From positions 538,552 to 602,551 of the forward strand of contig NZ_JASBQQ010000001.1 of NCBI RefSeq assembly GCF_029961185.1: a DNA stretch of 64,000 bases, given 5' to 3'. This document shows positions 54,128 through 63,189 of this stretch, one piece after another; positions within the stretch are counted from its first letter, which is position 1, and each line of letters begins with the position of its first letter. Source of the DNA: Albidovulum aestuarii. GTDB lineage: Bacteria > Pseudomonadota > Alphaproteobacteria > Rhodobacterales > Rhodobacteraceae. Under the pieces are notes generated by a model that was not told the origin of the DNA, searched no databases, and was given only the letters and a program-made list of their open reading frames with translations. Position numbers and translations under genes: made by a program.

Positions 54128-54760
54128 TCAGAAGGGCGGGTTGGCGGCCATTCCCAGAAGGATCAGCGCCTGACCCGACCAGTAGGCCGCCCAGAGCGCA
54201 TGGCTCAGGAGCCGGTTCAGGCCGGGGCTTTTGACCACGAAGAGGTCAAGCGACAGAAAAAGATCGGACAAGACGAAAAGGACCGCGCCCCACAGCGTGA
54301 CCTGCCGGTCCTGGCCGAGCGTCAGGGCCGCAAGCGCCATGAGGGTGATGACACCCACATAGGCCCGGACCGGCCAGCGCAGCGCTCCGGTTCGGGGTGC
54401 GAGCCAAAACTCGGTCGATATGCCAAGCGCCAGAAGCACCAGCGCGGGAACAAGGGGCGGCAGCGTGCCCGGCGTCCAGAACTCAGCAGCGTAGGCGAGG
54501 TGGCCGGCAGCGAAGGCCGCCATCCCGGCAAGGAATGCCTTTTCCCCGGGGCGCGAGAGAAAGAAGTCGCCCAGCGCCCCAAGGGCCAATCCCGCGACGA
54601 TAAGCATGGGGGCGGCGAGACCCGGCGCGGCGAGGGCCAGCACCGCGACCGAGCCCGTTTTGATCACGCTCTTAGGCCAGGAGGTTTCGCGCCAGCAGAA
54701 GGCGATTTCGTAAAGGGTGGCCAGAAGCGCGGCGAAGATCAACAGGGTGGTCGCGGTCAT
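54128..54760 (-). CDS. Lysoplasmalogenase-like protein (YhhN/TMEM86 family)
   Basis: 210 residues with eight hydrophobic helices. The motif LALGALGDFFLSRPGEKAFLAGMAAFAAGHLAYAA holds the conserved Asp-x-x-L of the family, and the C-terminal LFVLSDLFLSLDLFV block carries a second Asp. The mammalian family cleaves vinyl-ether lysolipids. In bacteria the role is unclear. A GGAGG ribosome-binding site precedes the ATG. It is divergent from the AlkB-like gene. Confidence 0.85.
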   Translation of the reverse strand: MTATTLLIFAALLATLYEIAFCWRETSWPKSVIKTGSVAVLALAAPGLAAPMLIVAGLALGALGDFFLSRPGEKAFLAGMAAFAAGHLAYAAEFWTPGTLPPLVPALVLLALGISTEFWLAPRTGALRWPVRAYVGVITLMALAALTLGQDRQVTLWGAVLFVLSDLFLSLDLFVVKSPGLNRLLSHALWAAYWSGQALILLGMAANPPF

Positions 54761-54900
54761 GGTTCCTCCGGGTTTGGCAGGAGAAGGTCATGGCACCCGG
54801 CCCCGGTCAACCGGTCACGGGGTCTGACGTGGCGGCACGAACAGGGGTCGACGACGGCGGCGGGATTTGCCAGATTTGCGCCTGCAAGGATGTATCGCCC

Positions 54901-56229
54901 ATGGTTCTGAACCCGCTGTCCCGACTGACCCGACGCCGTACCGGTGACAACCCGAAGCGGCCGGACATGGACGACCAGTCTGGCGCAGACGATGCAGCGA
55001 TCGCCTCGGTCCTTTCGGCCCTCTCAGAGGACACCGCTCCAGCGACCTCACAAGAGCGAAAGATCGAACCGGAACGACTCGAGCCCGCTCCGGCCGGTCC
55101 GGATGCAGATGCGCGGCCCCACCCCGCCGCTGCTTCATCCGAGACCTGGCAGCAGAAGCTGAAGACCGCGTGGGCGCCATGGCGTCCTTTGCGTCCCTTC
55201 CTGCTGGCAACGCTCGCGCCGGTGACTCTTCTAATCCTTGCCGCCGTTCTGGGCGGGGTTTGGAGTCTGCCTGCCCTGCTGTCGATGACCCTTGTTCTTC
55301 ACGTCGCCGACGAAGTTGCCCGGGAACGTGGACAGACTGGGCCCGAGCCAAAGAGCGTCGATGTGGCCGACCGGCTTTCAGTCCTGCTCGCTGCAGTGCA
55401 TTTCCTGCTCCTCGTGATCGGCCTCTGGGCGCTTTCCGGTGGATCGGGCCTCGGCCTTTTCGACGGTATCGCCACTTTCCTCGCCTTCGGCCTCTGGTTC
55501 GGGCAGGTGTCGAACTCGAACGCGCACGAACTCATTCACCGCTCCGACCGGCGGCTCTTCGGGTTGGGCATGGCGGTCTATATCTCGCTTCTCTTCGGCC
55601 ATCACACATCGGCCCACCGTTTGGTGCATCACCGTTTCGTGGCAACGCCTGACGACCCGAACACCGCCGCCGAAGGGGAAAACTTCTATGCATTCGCCGC
55701 CCGCGCCTGGCCGGGTGCCTTCGTGGCGGGATATGAGATGGAAAAAAACCGCCGCGAAAAGGCGCGGCTGACGGGGCTTGCTGGCATTAACCCATATTCG
55801 ATCTACCTCGGCGGCGCGGCACTAGCGCTAATCTTGGTGCTGTCCCTCTTCGGCATTGACGGGCTTCTGGCCTATCTGCTGCTCTGCGCCCATGCGCAGG
55901 CGCAGCTTCTTCTGTCGGACTACGTGCAGCACTACGGCCTTTTGCGCCGCGAACTACCCTCCGGCGCACTGGAGCCTGCGGGACCCGGCCATAGCTGGGA
56001 CGCACCCCATGCCTTCTCGGGCATGATGATGCTGAACGCCTCGCGCCATGCCGATCACCACGCCCACCCCGCACGGCCCTATCCCGAACTGGGGCTGAAC
56101 CCGGTGACCGAAACACCTCGCCTTCCGCATTCACTACCGGTCATGGCCACGATCGCGCTGATCCCGCCGGTCTGGCACCGGCTCATGGACCGGCGGCTTG
56201 CAGCCATGCGCCGCCGTATCGAGGCTTGA
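54901..56229 (+). CDS. AlkB-type alkane 1-monooxygenase-like di-iron hydroxylase
   Basis: 442 residues. Membrane non-heme di-iron enzyme. All His motifs are present: HELIHR, HHTSAHRLVHHRFVATPDDPNTA and the late LNASRHADHHAHP, with the xYxxHYGL box as SDYVQHYGL. Four to six membrane helices lie between. An N-terminal acidic/proline-rich stretch of about 90 residues before the first helix is not in standard AlkB. Several starts are possible; 54901 has AAGGA upstream. No rubredoxin gene is close, which an alkane hydroxylase would need. The substrate may be another terminal methyl group. Confidence 0.85.
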   Translation: MVLNPLSRLTRRRTGDNPKRPDMDDQSGADDAAIASVLSALSEDTAPATSQERKIEPERLEPAPAGPDADARPHPAAASSETWQQKLKTAWAPWRPLRPFLLATLAPVTLLILAAVLGGVWSLPALLSMTLVLHVADEVARERGQTGPEPKSVDVADRLSVLLAAVHFLLLVIGLWALSGGSGLGLFDGIATFLAFGLWFGQVSNSNAHELIHRSDRRLFGLGMAVYISLLFGHHTSAHRLVHHRFVATPDDPNTAAEGENFYAFAARAWPGAFVAGYEMEKNRREKARLTGLAGINPYSIYLGGAALALILVLSLFGIDGLLAYLLLCAHAQAQLLLSDYVQHYGLLRRELPSGALEPAGPGHSWDAPHAFSGMMMLNASRHADHHAHPARPYPELGLNPVTETPRLPHSLPVMATIALIPPVWHRLMDRRLAAMRRRIEA

Positions 56230-56293
56230 GCGCCACACTGGCCTAAGCATGCGCTTTCTGGCACTCTGGCGCGGCAGATCGAAAGGCCCCGGA

Positions 56294-56710
56294 ATGACCC
56301 ACCTGCCACGGATCAGCGGAACCGCACTTGCCCTGTTGCTGGGAACGGCGCTCATCGCGGCCGAGCCCGGCGGGCCACTGACGGCGGAGGAGTTCGAGGC
56401 GGCGACGGTGGGACGCACGCTTTTCTACAATTCCGGCGGCGAACCCTACGGCGTCGAACAGTACCAGCCGGGCCGTCAGGTGGTCTGGGCCTTTCTCGGC
56501 GACGATTGCCGCAAGGGTGAATGGTACGAGGATCAGGGCTTTATCTGCTTTGTCTATGAGGACAATTCCGAGCCGCAATGCTGGACGTTCTGGCAAAGCG
56601 ATGAGGGTCTTCTGGCCAAGTTCCGGGGCGATCCCTTCGGCCTGCCGCTGATCGCGGTCGAGGAAAGCCCCGAACCGATGGCGTGTCTGAACCCCAATCT
56701 CGGGGTCTGA
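56294..56710 (+). CDS. Exported hypothetical protein
   Basis: 138 residues. A signal peptide (ISGTALALLLGTALIAAEP) predicts export. The mature part is aromatic and has cysteines in DDCRKGEWYEDQGFICFVYEDN, EPQCWTFWQ and MACLNPNL, suggesting two disulfides. No family recognised. The start at 56294 has AAAGG seven bases upstream; an in-frame ATG at 56249 would put 15 charged residues before the signal. It follows the AlkB-like gene and converges with the ectoine genes. Confidence 0.65.
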   Translation: MTHLPRISGTALALLLGTALIAAEPGGPLTAEEFEAATVGRTLFYNSGGEPYGVEQYQPGRQVVWAFLGDDCRKGEWYEDQGFICFVYEDNSEPQCWTFWQSDEGLLAKFRGDPFGLPLIAVEESPEPMACLNPNLGV

Positions 56711-56742
56711 CCGGGTCGGAGCCTCCGCTCTGTTCCAGACCG

Positions 56743-57732
56743 TCAGACCTCGACCGCGATCACCGCGACACAGTCGCCCGCCTTGACGAGGCCGGGGAAG
56801 TGCCGTGCAGTCAGAAGCCCCGCACGTTTTGCCGAAATCGTAACGGGCGGAACGCCGGTCCTGTCAGGAGCCCATATCCGGGCCAGCGGTTGGCCCCGAG
56901 CGACGGCGTCGCCCAGATCCGCCATCGGTTCGATCAACCCGTCATCTTCGGCGAAGTGGAAGCAGTCGCCATCCGGCATGTCGAGGTTCACCGTCGGCCC
57001 GGTCTCCAGCGTGCCCTTCAAGATACCGGCATGGATCAGGAGATTGCGCACCCCCTTCTTCGCGATACCGATCGTGCGCGCGGTGGCTGTGCCACCGCCG
57101 CCGAGCTCAGTCGTGACAAAGACCTTGCCTTGTTCCTCCACAGCCGTATCGAACATACCAACCGCGTCGATCTCCAGCATCATCATCGACCAGGGCGCAT
57201 TGAAGGCCTGCATCGCGGCGACTGAGGCCGCCTCCTGCGCCTTGTCCTCTAACACATGGACAGCGGCGAAAGGCAGGAAGTCGAGCGTTTTGCCACCCGA
57301 ATGGTAGTCGAGGACGATATCGGCCAGCGGCACCAGCGTGCGCTGGACATAATCCGCGATCTTCTGCGTCACGCTGCCATCGGGCGCACCGGGGAAAGAC
57401 CGGTTCATATTACCCTTGTCGATGGGCGAGGTGCGGGTGCCCGCGCGGAACGCCGGGTAGTTGAGGGCGGGCACGATGATCACCCGACCCGTGACCTCGG
57501 CCGGGTCGAGCGTTGCCGCCAGATCCATCAGCGCCACCGGCCCTTCATATTCGTCGCCATGATTGGCGCCGGTCAGAAGCGCGGTCGGGCCATCGCCGTT
57601 GCGGATCACGGTGATGGGCATCATGACAGACCCCCAGGCGCTGTCGTCGCGGCTGTAGGGCAGGCGCAGGAAGCCATGGTGGGCACCGTCCTGATCGAAC
57701 GGAATGGTGGGCGAAATGGGGTTCGGTTTCAT
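56743..57732 (-). CDS. doeB: N-acetyl-L-2,4-diaminobutanoate deacetylase (ectoine catabolism)
   Basis: 329 residues. It removes acetate from the product of ectoine hydrolase, giving 2,4-diaminobutyrate. It is in the succinylglutamate-desuccinylase/aspartoacylase fold: the zinc ligands are in TGANHGDEYEGP (H-x-x-E) and a later histidine in LDYHSGGKTLDF. Also called EutE. The call rests on the cluster as well as the fold. It is the last gene of the leftward ectoine group, three bases after doeA. Confidence 0.9.
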   Translation of the reverse strand: MKPNPISPTIPFDQDGAHHGFLRLPYSRDDSAWGSVMMPITVIRNGDGPTALLTGANHGDEYEGPVALMDLAATLDPAEVTGRVIIVPALNYPAFRAGTRTSPIDKGNMNRSFPGAPDGSVTQKIADYVQRTLVPLADIVLDYHSGGKTLDFLPFAAVHVLEDKAQEAASVAAMQAFNAPWSMMMLEIDAVGMFDTAVEEQGKVFVTTELGGGGTATARTIGIAKKGVRNLLIHAGILKGTLETGPTVNLDMPDGDCFHFAEDDGLIEPMADLGDAVARGQPLARIWAPDRTGVPPVTISAKRAGLLTARHFPGLVKAGDCVAVIAVEV

Positions 57733-57735
57733 GGG

Positions 57736-58923
57736 CTATCCCTTCACCACCATTTGCCGGGGCACATCGGCCAGAAGCTCGGGCGCGCCCTTGCCGATGA
57801 CGATGCTTTCGGTGATCTCAAATCCCCAATCCTCCATCCAGAGGCCGGTCATGAAGTGGAAAGTCATATTCTCTTCCAAGACGGTCTTGTCGCCGGGGCG
57901 GAGCGACATGGTGCGCTCGCCCCAGTCGGGCGGGTAGGAAATGCCGATCGGATAGCCGGTGCGGTTGTCCTTGGTGATCCCGTATTTCTTCAGCACTCCG
58001 AAGAAAGCGTGCGCGATGTCCTCGCAGAGGTTGCCCGCCTTCGCGGCCTCGAGCCCAGCCTCCATCCCTTCCAGCACGGCCTTTTCCGCATCGAGGAAGG
58101 TCTGCGTCGGCTTGCCCAGGAATACGGTGCGCGACAGCGGGCAGTGATAGCGGTGATAGGCCCCGGCGATTTCAAAGAACGTGCCCTCGCCCGACTTCAT
58201 CGGCTTGTCGTCCCAGGTCAGGTGCGGCGCGGATGCATCCGCGCCCGAGGGCAACAGGGGCACGATGGCGGGATAGTCGCCGCCCGCGCCGATCCCTTCG
58301 TCATAGCGCAACCCGGCATCGTAGATCTCGGCCACGAGATCGCATTTGCGCATCCCCGGCTCGACCGTCTCGAAGATGCGCCGGTGCATCTTGCTGACGA
58401 TCTTGCCGGCGACACGCATGTAGTCGAGCTCCTGCTCGGACTTCACCGCACGCTGCCAGTTCACAAGGGCCGTCGTGTCGGTGAAACGGGCGTTTGGCAG
58501 GTGCTTCTGCAAGCTCGCGAAGGCAGCAGCCGAGAACCAGTAATTGTCCATCTCGACACCGATCCGGGCCCTATCCCAGCCACGCTCAGCGATACGCTCC
58601 GACAGGTAATCCATCGGGTGCCGTTCTGTCGATTGCACGTAGTGATCCGGATAGCCGATGATATCGTCATGGGACATGAAGACGGTGCGCTTCGCCCCGT
58701 TCGCGTCCTGCCCGCGTCCGAACCAGACCGGGTCGCCCTCCATCCCCAGGAGCACGCATTGATGGACGTAGAAGGACCAGCCGTCATAGCCCGTCAGCCA
58801 GGCCATGTTTGACGGGTCCGAGACGATGATGAGGTCGACCCCCTTCGCCGCCATCGCCTTGCGCGTCTTGGCGATGCGGGCGGCATATTCCTGCCGGGTG
58901 AAGTAAAGCGTGGCCATGGTCAT
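57736..58923 (-). CDS. doeA: Ectoine hydrolase
   Basis: 395 residues. Opens the ectoine ring to N-acetyl-diaminobutyrate. The N-terminal creatinase-like domain (about 1-165) and the C-terminal pita-bread M24 domain are clear. Characteristic segments include MAWLTGYDGWSFYVHQ, GIGAGGDYPAIVPLLPSGADASAPHLTWDDKPM, FFEIAGAYHRYHCPLSRTVF and GYPIGISYPPDWGERTMSLRPGDKTVLEENMTFHFM. Also called EutD. Start is ATG 58923 or the ATG two codons on. It follows eutC. Confidence 0.93.
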   Translation of the reverse strand: MTMATLYFTRQEYAARIAKTRKAMAAKGVDLIIVSDPSNMAWLTGYDGWSFYVHQCVLLGMEGDPVWFGRGQDANGAKRTVFMSHDDIIGYPDHYVQSTERHPMDYLSERIAERGWDRARIGVEMDNYWFSAAAFASLQKHLPNARFTDTTALVNWQRAVKSEQELDYMRVAGKIVSKMHRRIFETVEPGMRKCDLVAEIYDAGLRYDEGIGAGGDYPAIVPLLPSGADASAPHLTWDDKPMKSGEGTFFEIAGAYHRYHCPLSRTVFLGKPTQTFLDAEKAVLEGMEAGLEAAKAGNLCEDIAHAFFGVLKKYGITKDNRTGYPIGISYPPDWGERTMSLRPGDKTVLEENMTFHFMTGLWMEDWGFEITESIVIGKGAPELLADVPRQMVVKG

Positions 58924-58941
58924 CTGAGGCTACTTTCGCGG

Positions 58942-59934
58942 TTAGCTGTTGAAATCTGTGCCGATGCCCGCCTTGTCGGCACGTTGGCGGGCAAAGGTGG
59001 CGATGGCGGTGTCCTGAACGCCGGTGCCGGTCAGGTCGGCGATGGTGATCTGATCGGGCGAGGTGCGGCCCGGGGCCTTGCCCGCGACGATATCGCCAAG
59101 CTCGGCGAAGGTGCGGTCGGGCGGGATCAGCCCGGCCTCGATAGCGGCGCGAAGTTCGCCCATGGTCGCGGTCTGGCTCTGGCGGTCGGGCACGTAAAGA
59201 TCGGCACGGATCAGGCAGGCGGGGTCAAGCTCTGCCTTGTGATGCTGGTCCGAGCCCATCGCGGTCACATGCTGGCCGGGGCGCAGCCAGTCGGCCTTGA
59301 TCAGCGGCTCGGCGGCGGGGGTCGTGGTCACGATCACATCGGCACCCGAAACCGCGCCGGCAAGATCGCCCGACGCCGTGACCGGAAAGCCAAGGTCAGC
59401 GGAAAGCTCCTTCGCCGCTGCAGCAGCCTTGGCCCCGTCCCGCGCCCAGATCACTGCCGAGGTGATCGGCCGGACAAGGCAGAGCGCCTTCAGCTGAAGC
59501 CGCGCCTGCATCCCCGCGCCGACGATGCAGGCGGTCGCGGCGTCCTCGCGCGCCAGCGCCCGGGCCGCGACGGCCCCGGCGGCGGCAGTGCGCACTTCCG
59601 TCAGATAGCCATTGTCCAGAAGCAGCGCCTCGACCTGCCCGGTCTTTGCCGAGAACACCACCATGATCCCGTTCGTGGTTGGCAGGCCGATCGCGGGATT
59701 GTCGTAAAATCCCGGCGACATCTTGATCGTGAAGCTTTCGGCCCCGGCAATATGGGCGGTCTTTACATCGACCTCGCCGTTGTTTTCCCGAATGCCCATG
59801 GACAGGATGGGAGGCATCTCGACCGTGCCGCCCCCCAGCGCGGCAAAACCCTCCGCCACGCAGTTCACGGCCGCAAGATCGAGCGGAATGGCCCGCCGCA
59901 GTTCCGTTTCACTCAGTATCCGTATCCCCGGCAT
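58942..59934 (-). CDS. eutC: Ectoine utilization protein EutC (ornithine cyclodeaminase family)
   Basis: 330 residues. The Rossmann core has CIVGAGMQARLQLKAL, and the family segment ESFTIKMSPGFYDNPAIGLPTTNGIMVVFSAKTGQVEALLLDNGYLTEVRTAAAGAVAA is typical of ornithine cyclodeaminase/mu-crystallin proteins. EutB and EutC are thought to convert hydroxyectoine to ectoine, with the details inferred rather than proven. The gene overlaps none of its neighbours but starts two bases before the eutB stop side with AAAGGAT as its ribosome-binding site. Confidence 0.9.
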   Translation of the reverse strand: MPGIRILSETELRRAIPLDLAAVNCVAEGFAALGGGTVEMPPILSMGIRENNGEVDVKTAHIAGAESFTIKMSPGFYDNPAIGLPTTNGIMVVFSAKTGQVEALLLDNGYLTEVRTAAAGAVAARALAREDAATACIVGAGMQARLQLKALCLVRPITSAVIWARDGAKAAAAAKELSADLGFPVTASGDLAGAVSGADVIVTTTPAAEPLIKADWLRPGQHVTAMGSDQHHKAELDPACLIRADLYVPDRQSQTATMGELRAAIEAGLIPPDRTFAELGDIVAGKAPGRTSPDQITIADLTGTGVQDTAIATFARQRADKAGIGTDFNS

Positions 59935-59936
59935 CT

Positions 59937-60929
59937 CTATCCTTTCGCCACGTCGACATCCTCGCCCGAAACTAGGCGGTGATGCAGGCCCATGTCGATA
60001 TTGCCACCCGAAAGCAGCACCACTGTCTTGCCCGAAGGCCGTACCTTACCGGCCAGCAGCGCCGCGATCCCGACCGCGCCCGCGCCCTCGACGATCTGGC
60101 GTTCCTTCCAATAGGCGTGGCGGACACCTTCGGCGATCTCCGCCTCGGACAGAAGCACGACTTCATCCACCAGATCGCGCACCATCGCGAATGTGTGGCG
60201 GTTCTCCAGCCCGATCCCGCCGCCAAGACTGTCAGCCAGCGTCGGCAGTTCCTCCACCTCAACCGGGCGGCCCGCCGCCAAAGACGCCTGCATCGCCGCC
60301 CCGCGTTCCATTGAGATGCCGATGACACGAATACCGGGCCGCATCCCCTTCAGCGCTGCTGCCACGCCTGCGATCAGGCCCCCGCCGGACAATTGCACCA
60401 GAACCGTCTCCACGTCAGGCACCTGTTCCAGAAGTTCGAGCCCGAGTGTGCCCTGCCCGGCTATGATATCGGCATGATCGAAGGGCGGCAGCATGACCAT
60501 GCCCACCTCAGCCACCAGCCGGTCAACCTCTTCCTGCGCATCGTCCTGCGAGTGTCCGACAATGCGGATCTCGGCGCCGAGCGCGCGGATTGCCTCGACC
60601 TTGTTCGCGGGCACAAGGTTGGACATGCAGATGACAGCAGGCAGACCGGCCTCGCGCGCGGCATGGGCTAGCGCCCGCCCGTGATTGCCGGTAGAGGCCG
60701 CGACGACCCCCTTCGCCCGGTCTGCCGGGGCCAGACGGCGCACGGCATTGGTGGCGCCCCGCAGCTTAAAGCTGCCGGTGATCTGCTGGTGCTCCAGCTT
60801 CAGATGAACCGGCACGCCCATCATCTCCGACAGGCTCGTCGACATCTCGATCGGCGTCCGGCGCAACGCCGTCCCGATCCGATCCCGGGCGGCAAGTATT
60901 TCGTCGAGCGTCACGGACGCGGAGGACAT
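59937..60929 (-). CDS. eutB: Ectoine utilization protein EutB (threonine dehydratase-like)
   Basis: 330 residues. A PLP-dependent fold-type II enzyme. The PLP lysine is in QITGSFKLRGATNAVRRL, the phosphate loop is LSGGGLIAGVAAAL, and the serine-threonine dehydratase region includes ASTGNHGRALAHAAREAG. In ectoine clusters this pairs with EutC for hydroxyectoine. Start 60929 is an ATG with a GGAGG-like purine run just downstream and a modest upstream one. It is the first gene of the leftward arm. Confidence 0.9.
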   Translation of the reverse strand: MSSASVTLDEILAARDRIGTALRRTPIEMSTSLSEMMGVPVHLKLEHQQITGSFKLRGATNAVRRLAPADRAKGVVAASTGNHGRALAHAAREAGLPAVICMSNLVPANKVEAIRALGAEIRIVGHSQDDAQEEVDRLVAEVGMVMLPPFDHADIIAGQGTLGLELLEQVPDVETVLVQLSGGGLIAGVAAALKGMRPGIRVIGISMERGAAMQASLAAGRPVEVEELPTLADSLGGGIGLENRHTFAMVRDLVDEVVLLSEAEIAEGVRHAYWKERQIVEGAGAVGIAALLAGKVRPSGKTVVLLSGGNIDMGLHHRLVSGEDVDVAKG

Positions 60930-60955
60930 CTCAGCAGCCCTTTCCGAATTTGACC

Positions 60956-60979
60956 TTGGACCTTCGCACCGAAGTCCAA
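60956..60979. promoter_or_regulatory. Candidate operator in the eutB-doeX divergent region
   Basis: A near-perfect dyad: TTGGAC...GTCCAA with inner TTCG...CGAA, and one unpaired base on the left arm. It sits between the divergent starts of eutB (60929) and doeX (61016). Lrp/AsnC proteins bind such short dyads, so control by DoeX is inferred. Confidence 0.55.
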
Positions 60980-61015
60980 TATGTCTGACCTCCACGGTAA
61001 CGTGACCGGGAGGCG

Positions 61016-61507
61016 GTGTCTTTGCTGAAACTCGACAGGCGGGATATCGCCATACTGAAGGTTCTCTCGACAGAGGGCCGCATCACCAAGGCTGAACTCG
61101 CGTCACGCATCAACCTGTCCCCCACACCCTGCTGGGAACGGCTGAAACGCCTTGAAAAGGCGGGGATCATCGAAGGCTATCACGCGGCCATCTCGCTCAG
61201 AAAGCTCGGCCCCAACGTGACCGTCTTCGTCACCGTCGAACTCGCCGATCACGGCGCCAAGGCGCAGCGCGACTTCGAAGAAACCACCCGCCGCCATGAC
61301 GAGATCACCGCCTGCTGGGCGCTGGGGGGCGGATTCGACTACCTTTTGCAGATCGTCACCCGTGATATCGACGCCTATCAGCACTTCATCGACGACCTTC
61401 TGAACGGCGATGCCCGCATCGCCCGCTATTTCACCTATGTCGTGACCAAACCGGTCAAGGGGCCCTCGGTGCCGCCCATCGAAGCTCTGGTCGAAGGGCT
61501 CGGCTGA
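61016..61507 (+). CDS. doeX: Lrp/AsnC-family regulator of ectoine catabolism
   Basis: 163 residues. The N-terminal HTH (LDRRDIAILKVLSTEGRITKAELASRINLSPTPCWERLKRLEKAGIIEGYHAAI) and the C-terminal RAM ligand domain (NVTVFVTVEL ... ACWALGGGFDYLLQIVTRDIDAYQHFIDDLL) are complete. The start could be GTG at 61016 or TTG at 61022; the latter has the better spacing from GGGAGG. It is divergent from eutB and first in the rightward arm. DoeX responds to a pathway intermediate in known systems (family knowledge). Confidence 0.9.
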   Translation: MSLLKLDRRDIAILKVLSTEGRITKAELASRINLSPTPCWERLKRLEKAGIIEGYHAAISLRKLGPNVTVFVTVELADHGAKAQRDFEETTRRHDEITACWALGGGFDYLLQIVTRDIDAYQHFIDDLLNGDARIARYFTYVVTKPVKGPSVPPIEALVEGLG

Positions 61508-61699
61508 CCCCGGCCGCCCGGCAGAACCCTAGAACAAACCGACCCAAAAGTTTGACTGAAATTGCAACCGATTTCAGATGAATCGTCTGCCAGAACCGGG
61601 AAATTCAGACCCGGTCCCACCCGCTCCCGGGCGATACTGCCCTCCGTAAGCCTGACCGGCACACGGTTGACGTCGGCTGGAAACTGCGGAGCACCGAAG

Positions 61700-63175
61700 A
61701 TGAACGACATAAGCGCCATCGGCACTGACCTGCGGGCGGACACATCCCTCCTGCGAACCTCCTCCTATGTCGGCGGCCAGTGGATAGAGGCCCGCGACGG
61801 CGCGACCTTTCCCGTCACCGATCCTGCCACCGGACAGGTCGTCGCCAGCGTGTCGAAGCTGACAGGGGCTGACGCGATTAGGGCAGTCGATGCGGCTGCC
61901 CGCGCCTTTCCGTCCTGGGCCGCGCGCCTGCCGCAGGACCGGTCGCACCTTCTGCGGCAATGGTTCAACCTGATCACGGCCCACCGCGAAGAGCTTGCGC
62001 GGATCATGGTCGCCGAGCAGGGCAAACCGCTTTCCGAGGCGCGCGGGGAAATCGACTACGCCGCCTCCTTCGTGGAGTTCTATGCCGAAGAGTCCAAACG
62101 CCCGAATGTCGAAGGCGTCACCTCGCACCTTGCCGATGCGGAGGTGGAGGTCTGGCGCGAACCAGCCGGGGTGGCCGCCCTCATCACGCCGTGGAACTTC
62201 CCCGCCGCCATGCTGACCCGCAAGGCCGCCGCCGCGCTGGCCGCAGGCTGCACAATCGTCGCGCATCCCTCGGCCGAAACGCCGCTGTCAGCGCTGGCAC
62301 TGGCCGAACTGGCCGCCCGCGCTGGCCTTCCCGCAGGCGTCTTCAACGTCGTCACCGGCGACGCCCCCGAGATCGTCGGGCCGTGGACCGAAGACCCGCG
62401 TGTGCGTGTCCTGTCGTTCACCGGCTCGACCGAGATCGGCCGGTTGCTCTACCGTCAGTCTGCGACAACGGTAAAGCGTCTGGTGATGGAGCTTGGCGGC
62501 CACGCGCCGGTCCTCGTGTTCGCGGATGCCAATCTTGAGATCGCGGTGGCCGAGGCCATCAAGGCGAAATTCGCCACCTCCGGGCAGGATTGCCTTGGCG
62601 CGAACCGGATATTCGTCGAGCGCCCTGTTTATGACGCGTTCTGCCGCAGCTTCACGGCAGCGACGCAAAGCCTTTCCATCGGGCCGGGGCTGGAGGATCG
62701 CGATATCGGTCCGCTGATGAACGAAAAGGCTGTCGCCAAGCAGGAAGAGCAGGTTGCGGACGCGCTGTCCAAGGGCGCGACGCTCGCCTGCGGCGGCAAG
62801 CGCCATCCGCTCGGCCCGCTCTTCTATGAGCCGACCGTCCTGACCGACGTGCCCGCCGATGCCGCGATCCTGCACGAAGAAACCTTCGGTCCCGTCGCCG
62901 CCATCGTGCCTTTTGATACCGAAGAGGAGGCGCTGACCCGCGCCAACGACACTGAATACGGGCTGGTCGCCTATGTCCACACGCAGGACCCGCGCCGCAT
63001 CTACCGTGCAAGCCGTGCGCTTCAGTTCGGCATGGTCGCAGTCAACCGGACCAAGGTGACCGGCGCGCCGATCCCCTTCGGGGGCATGAAACAATCCGGC
63101 CTCGGCCGCGAGGGATCGCGTCTGGGCATGGAGGAATTCACCGAAATCAAGTACGTCTGCCGTAACTGGGCATGA
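61700..63175 (+). CDS. doeC: Semialdehyde dehydrogenase of ectoine catabolism (aldehyde dehydrogenase family)
   Basis: 491 residues. NAD(P)-dependent enzyme. The catalytic glutamate is in VMELGGHAPVLVF and the catalytic cysteine in TSGQDCLGANRIFVE. The cofactor site includes ALITPWNFPAAMLTRKAAAALAAGCTIVAHPSAETPLSALALAELA. It resembles GabD/SSADH. In this cluster it would oxidise aspartate semialdehyde to aspartate. The start at 61700 is preferred over 61562 because it gives the normal N-terminus. The 192-base spacer before it has no recognisable gene. Confidence 0.9.
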   Translation: MNDISAIGTDLRADTSLLRTSSYVGGQWIEARDGATFPVTDPATGQVVASVSKLTGADAIRAVDAAARAFPSWAARLPQDRSHLLRQWFNLITAHREELARIMVAEQGKPLSEARGEIDYAASFVEFYAEESKRPNVEGVTSHLADAEVEVWREPAGVAALITPWNFPAAMLTRKAAAALAAGCTIVAHPSAETPLSALALAELAARAGLPAGVFNVVTGDAPEIVGPWTEDPRVRVLSFTGSTEIGRLLYRQSATTVKRLVMELGGHAPVLVFADANLEIAVAEAIKAKFATSGQDCLGANRIFVERPVYDAFCRSFTAATQSLSIGPGLEDRDIGPLMNEKAVAKQEEQVADALSKGATLACGGKRHPLGPLFYEPTVLTDVPADAAILHEETFGPVAAIVPFDTEEEALTRANDTEYGLVAYVHTQDPRRIYRASRALQFGMVAVNRTKVTGAPIPFGGMKQSGLGREGSRLGMEEFTEIKYVCRNWA

Positions 63176-63189
63176 GAAGGGAAAGACCG

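Noticed and set aside
57256-58812. 518-codon plus-strand frame opposite doeB and doeA
   Set aside because: A mirror of the ectoine genes. It has no start context or recognisable domain.
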